Source: Candidatus Aminicenantota bacterium | GTDB taxonomy: Bacteria > Acidobacteriota > Aminicenantia > Aminicenantales > UBA8522 | Length of the DNA stretch: 6,003 nucleotides | Reading direction: 5' to 3' | Assembly: GCA_016934895.1 (NCBI GenBank) | Contig: JAFGRZ010000324.1 | Location: 1 to 6,003 of the forward strand | Shown here: positions 5,345-6,003 of the stretch, in pieces | How positions within the stretch are numbered: position 1 is the first letter of the stretch | How the letters are laid out: every line of letters starts with the position of its first letter | Notes under the pieces: model-generated | What the model was told of the DNA's origin: nothing | The model's database searches: none | The model's input: only the letters and a program-made list of their open reading frames with translations | Position numbers and translations under genes: made by a program

Positions 5345-6003
5345 ATGAAGCCGAAAAAAGCCGTTCTTCTCGTTTTCGGCCTGGCTCTCTTCTCCTGGTC
5401 TTGCTCCTCTTCCAGAGTCCCGCCAGAGGTGGCCCCATCGGCCTCTCTCCCCTCCGTTCAAGAGACCCCGCCTCTGGAGCCGATTCCCCCCCAGGAAATG
5501 GAGCCTGTCCAGGCTGAGACCGCTCCCGCCGGCGAGGAGGAACTTCTTCCGGAGGACTTGAGCCCGGAGAAGGAAGCCACCGACGAAAAGGAGGAGCCGA
5601 CCGGACTCCTGGAAGCGGCGCTCGGCACCTATCAGGACGCTCAGGCGGCCTGGGAAAGAGGAGAAAGCGAAACGGCTCTTCAGGCCCTCGACGAAGCCTA
5701 TGGCTTCATCCTGAGAGCCCATCTCCCTCCGGATTCCCCCCTCCTCCAGGAAAAAAAGGACCTGCGTCTGCTGATCGCCCAGCGTATCCAGCAGATCTAT
5801 GCGGCCCGGCTGATGCCCGCCGGAGACAACCACAAGAGCATCCCTCTTGAAGAGAACAAGGAAGTCCTGAAGGAGATCGCCTGTTTCCAGGGGAAAGAGA
5901 AAAGTTACTTTCTGGAAGCCTACCGGAGATCGGGTCTTTACCGCGACATGATCATCGAGGAGTTGAGAAAAGAAGGACTGCCCGATGAGCTCTCCTGGCT
6001 GCC
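5345..6003 (+). CDS. Lipoprotein related to membrane-bound lytic transglycosylase D (MltD), N-terminal part
   Basis: The window holds 219 codons of a gene that continues past the end. The product is predicted to be a membrane-anchored murein transglycosylase that cleaves glycan strands and releases 1,6-anhydromuropeptides. Residues 1-19 form a lipoprotein signal (MKPKKAVLLVFGLALFSWS) with lipidated Cys20; the lipobox SWSC is imperfect, with Ser at -3. A Pro/Glu-rich, low-complexity spacer (about 24-87) follows, then a predicted helical segment (88-156) with TPR-like spacing (YQDAQAAWERGESETALQAL). From about 165 the sequence matches the lead-in to the MltD catalytic domain: IPLEENKEVLKEI (166-178), SYFLEAYRRSGLYRDMIIEE (187-206) and EGLPDELSWLP. 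In MltD proteins the last block is directly followed by an IES motif with the catalytic Glu, which lies just beyond the window, so catalytic competence and any C-terminal LysM repeats cannot be seen. The gene has its own promoter match and a short leader. Confidence 0.75.
   Translation, partial: MKPKKAVLLVFGLALFSWSCSSSRVPPEVAPSASLPSVQETPPLEPIPPQEMEPVQAETAPAGEEELLPEDLSPEKEATDEKEEPTGLLEAALGTYQDAQAAWERGESETALQALDEAYGFILRAHLPPDSPLLQEKKDLRLLIAQRIQQIYAARLMPAGDNHKSIPLEENKEVLKEIACFQGKEKSYFLEAYRRSGLYRDMIIEELRKEGLPDELSWL

Noticed and set aside
5312..5833. 173-codon open frame on the minus strand opposite the MltD-like gene
   Set aside because: The plus-strand frame has a promoter match, ribosome site, lipoprotein signal and MltD-like sequence; the reverse frame has Gly/Arg-rich low complexity and no motif.

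Overview
This 6 kb stretch looks like chromosomal DNA from a GC-rich, Gram-negative (two-membrane) bacterium. It encodes a predicted outer-membrane beta-barrel, a predicted exported lipoprotein murein transglycosylase and two other envelope-related proteins. The style of the barrel (short signal peptide, then a block containing FVPSAQSELW) and the gene mix recall Acidobacteriota/Aminicenantes-type genomes. That placement rests on impression only and is tentative. I see no mobile element, CRISPR array, rRNA or tRNA.

Layout. (1) Positions 1-167 are a leader with a good sigma70-type promoter match, possibly overlapping the last codons of an upstream gene. (2) Positions 168-953 (+) encode an outer-membrane beta-barrel protein. 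(3) Convergent to it, after a 22-bp gap, is a two-gene minus-strand unit. It is read from 2678 down to 976: first an exported protein with two LEA14/WHy-like domains, then a family 2 glycosyltransferase, joined by a 4-nt ATGA overlap. (4) Positions 2679-2813 are a divergent intergenic region with a perfect TATAAT for the minus unit and a paired CCCGGG palindrome. (5) Positions 2814-4283 (+) encode a class II CCA-adding/poly(A) polymerase-type nucleotidyltransferase with an HD domain. It is coupled by another ATGA overlap to galE (4280-5257). (6) After an 87-bp gap with a strong promoter match, a lipoprotein related to membrane-bound lytic transglycosylase D starts at 5345 and runs off the window end.

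Most of the genes fit an envelope theme: UDP-hexose supply (GalE), sugar transfer (GT2), an envelope protein with WHy folds, an outer-membrane barrel and murein remodelling. The tRNA nucleotidyltransferase is a housekeeping gene sharing galE's transcript. I found no convincing new multi-gene system. The most unusual detail is a Glu in place of the first catalytic Asp of the nucleotidyltransferase active site. Next are the apparent lack of a ribosome binding site, with a -10 box directly upstream of the start, for the LEA14-like gene, and the very short leader of the transglycosylase gene.
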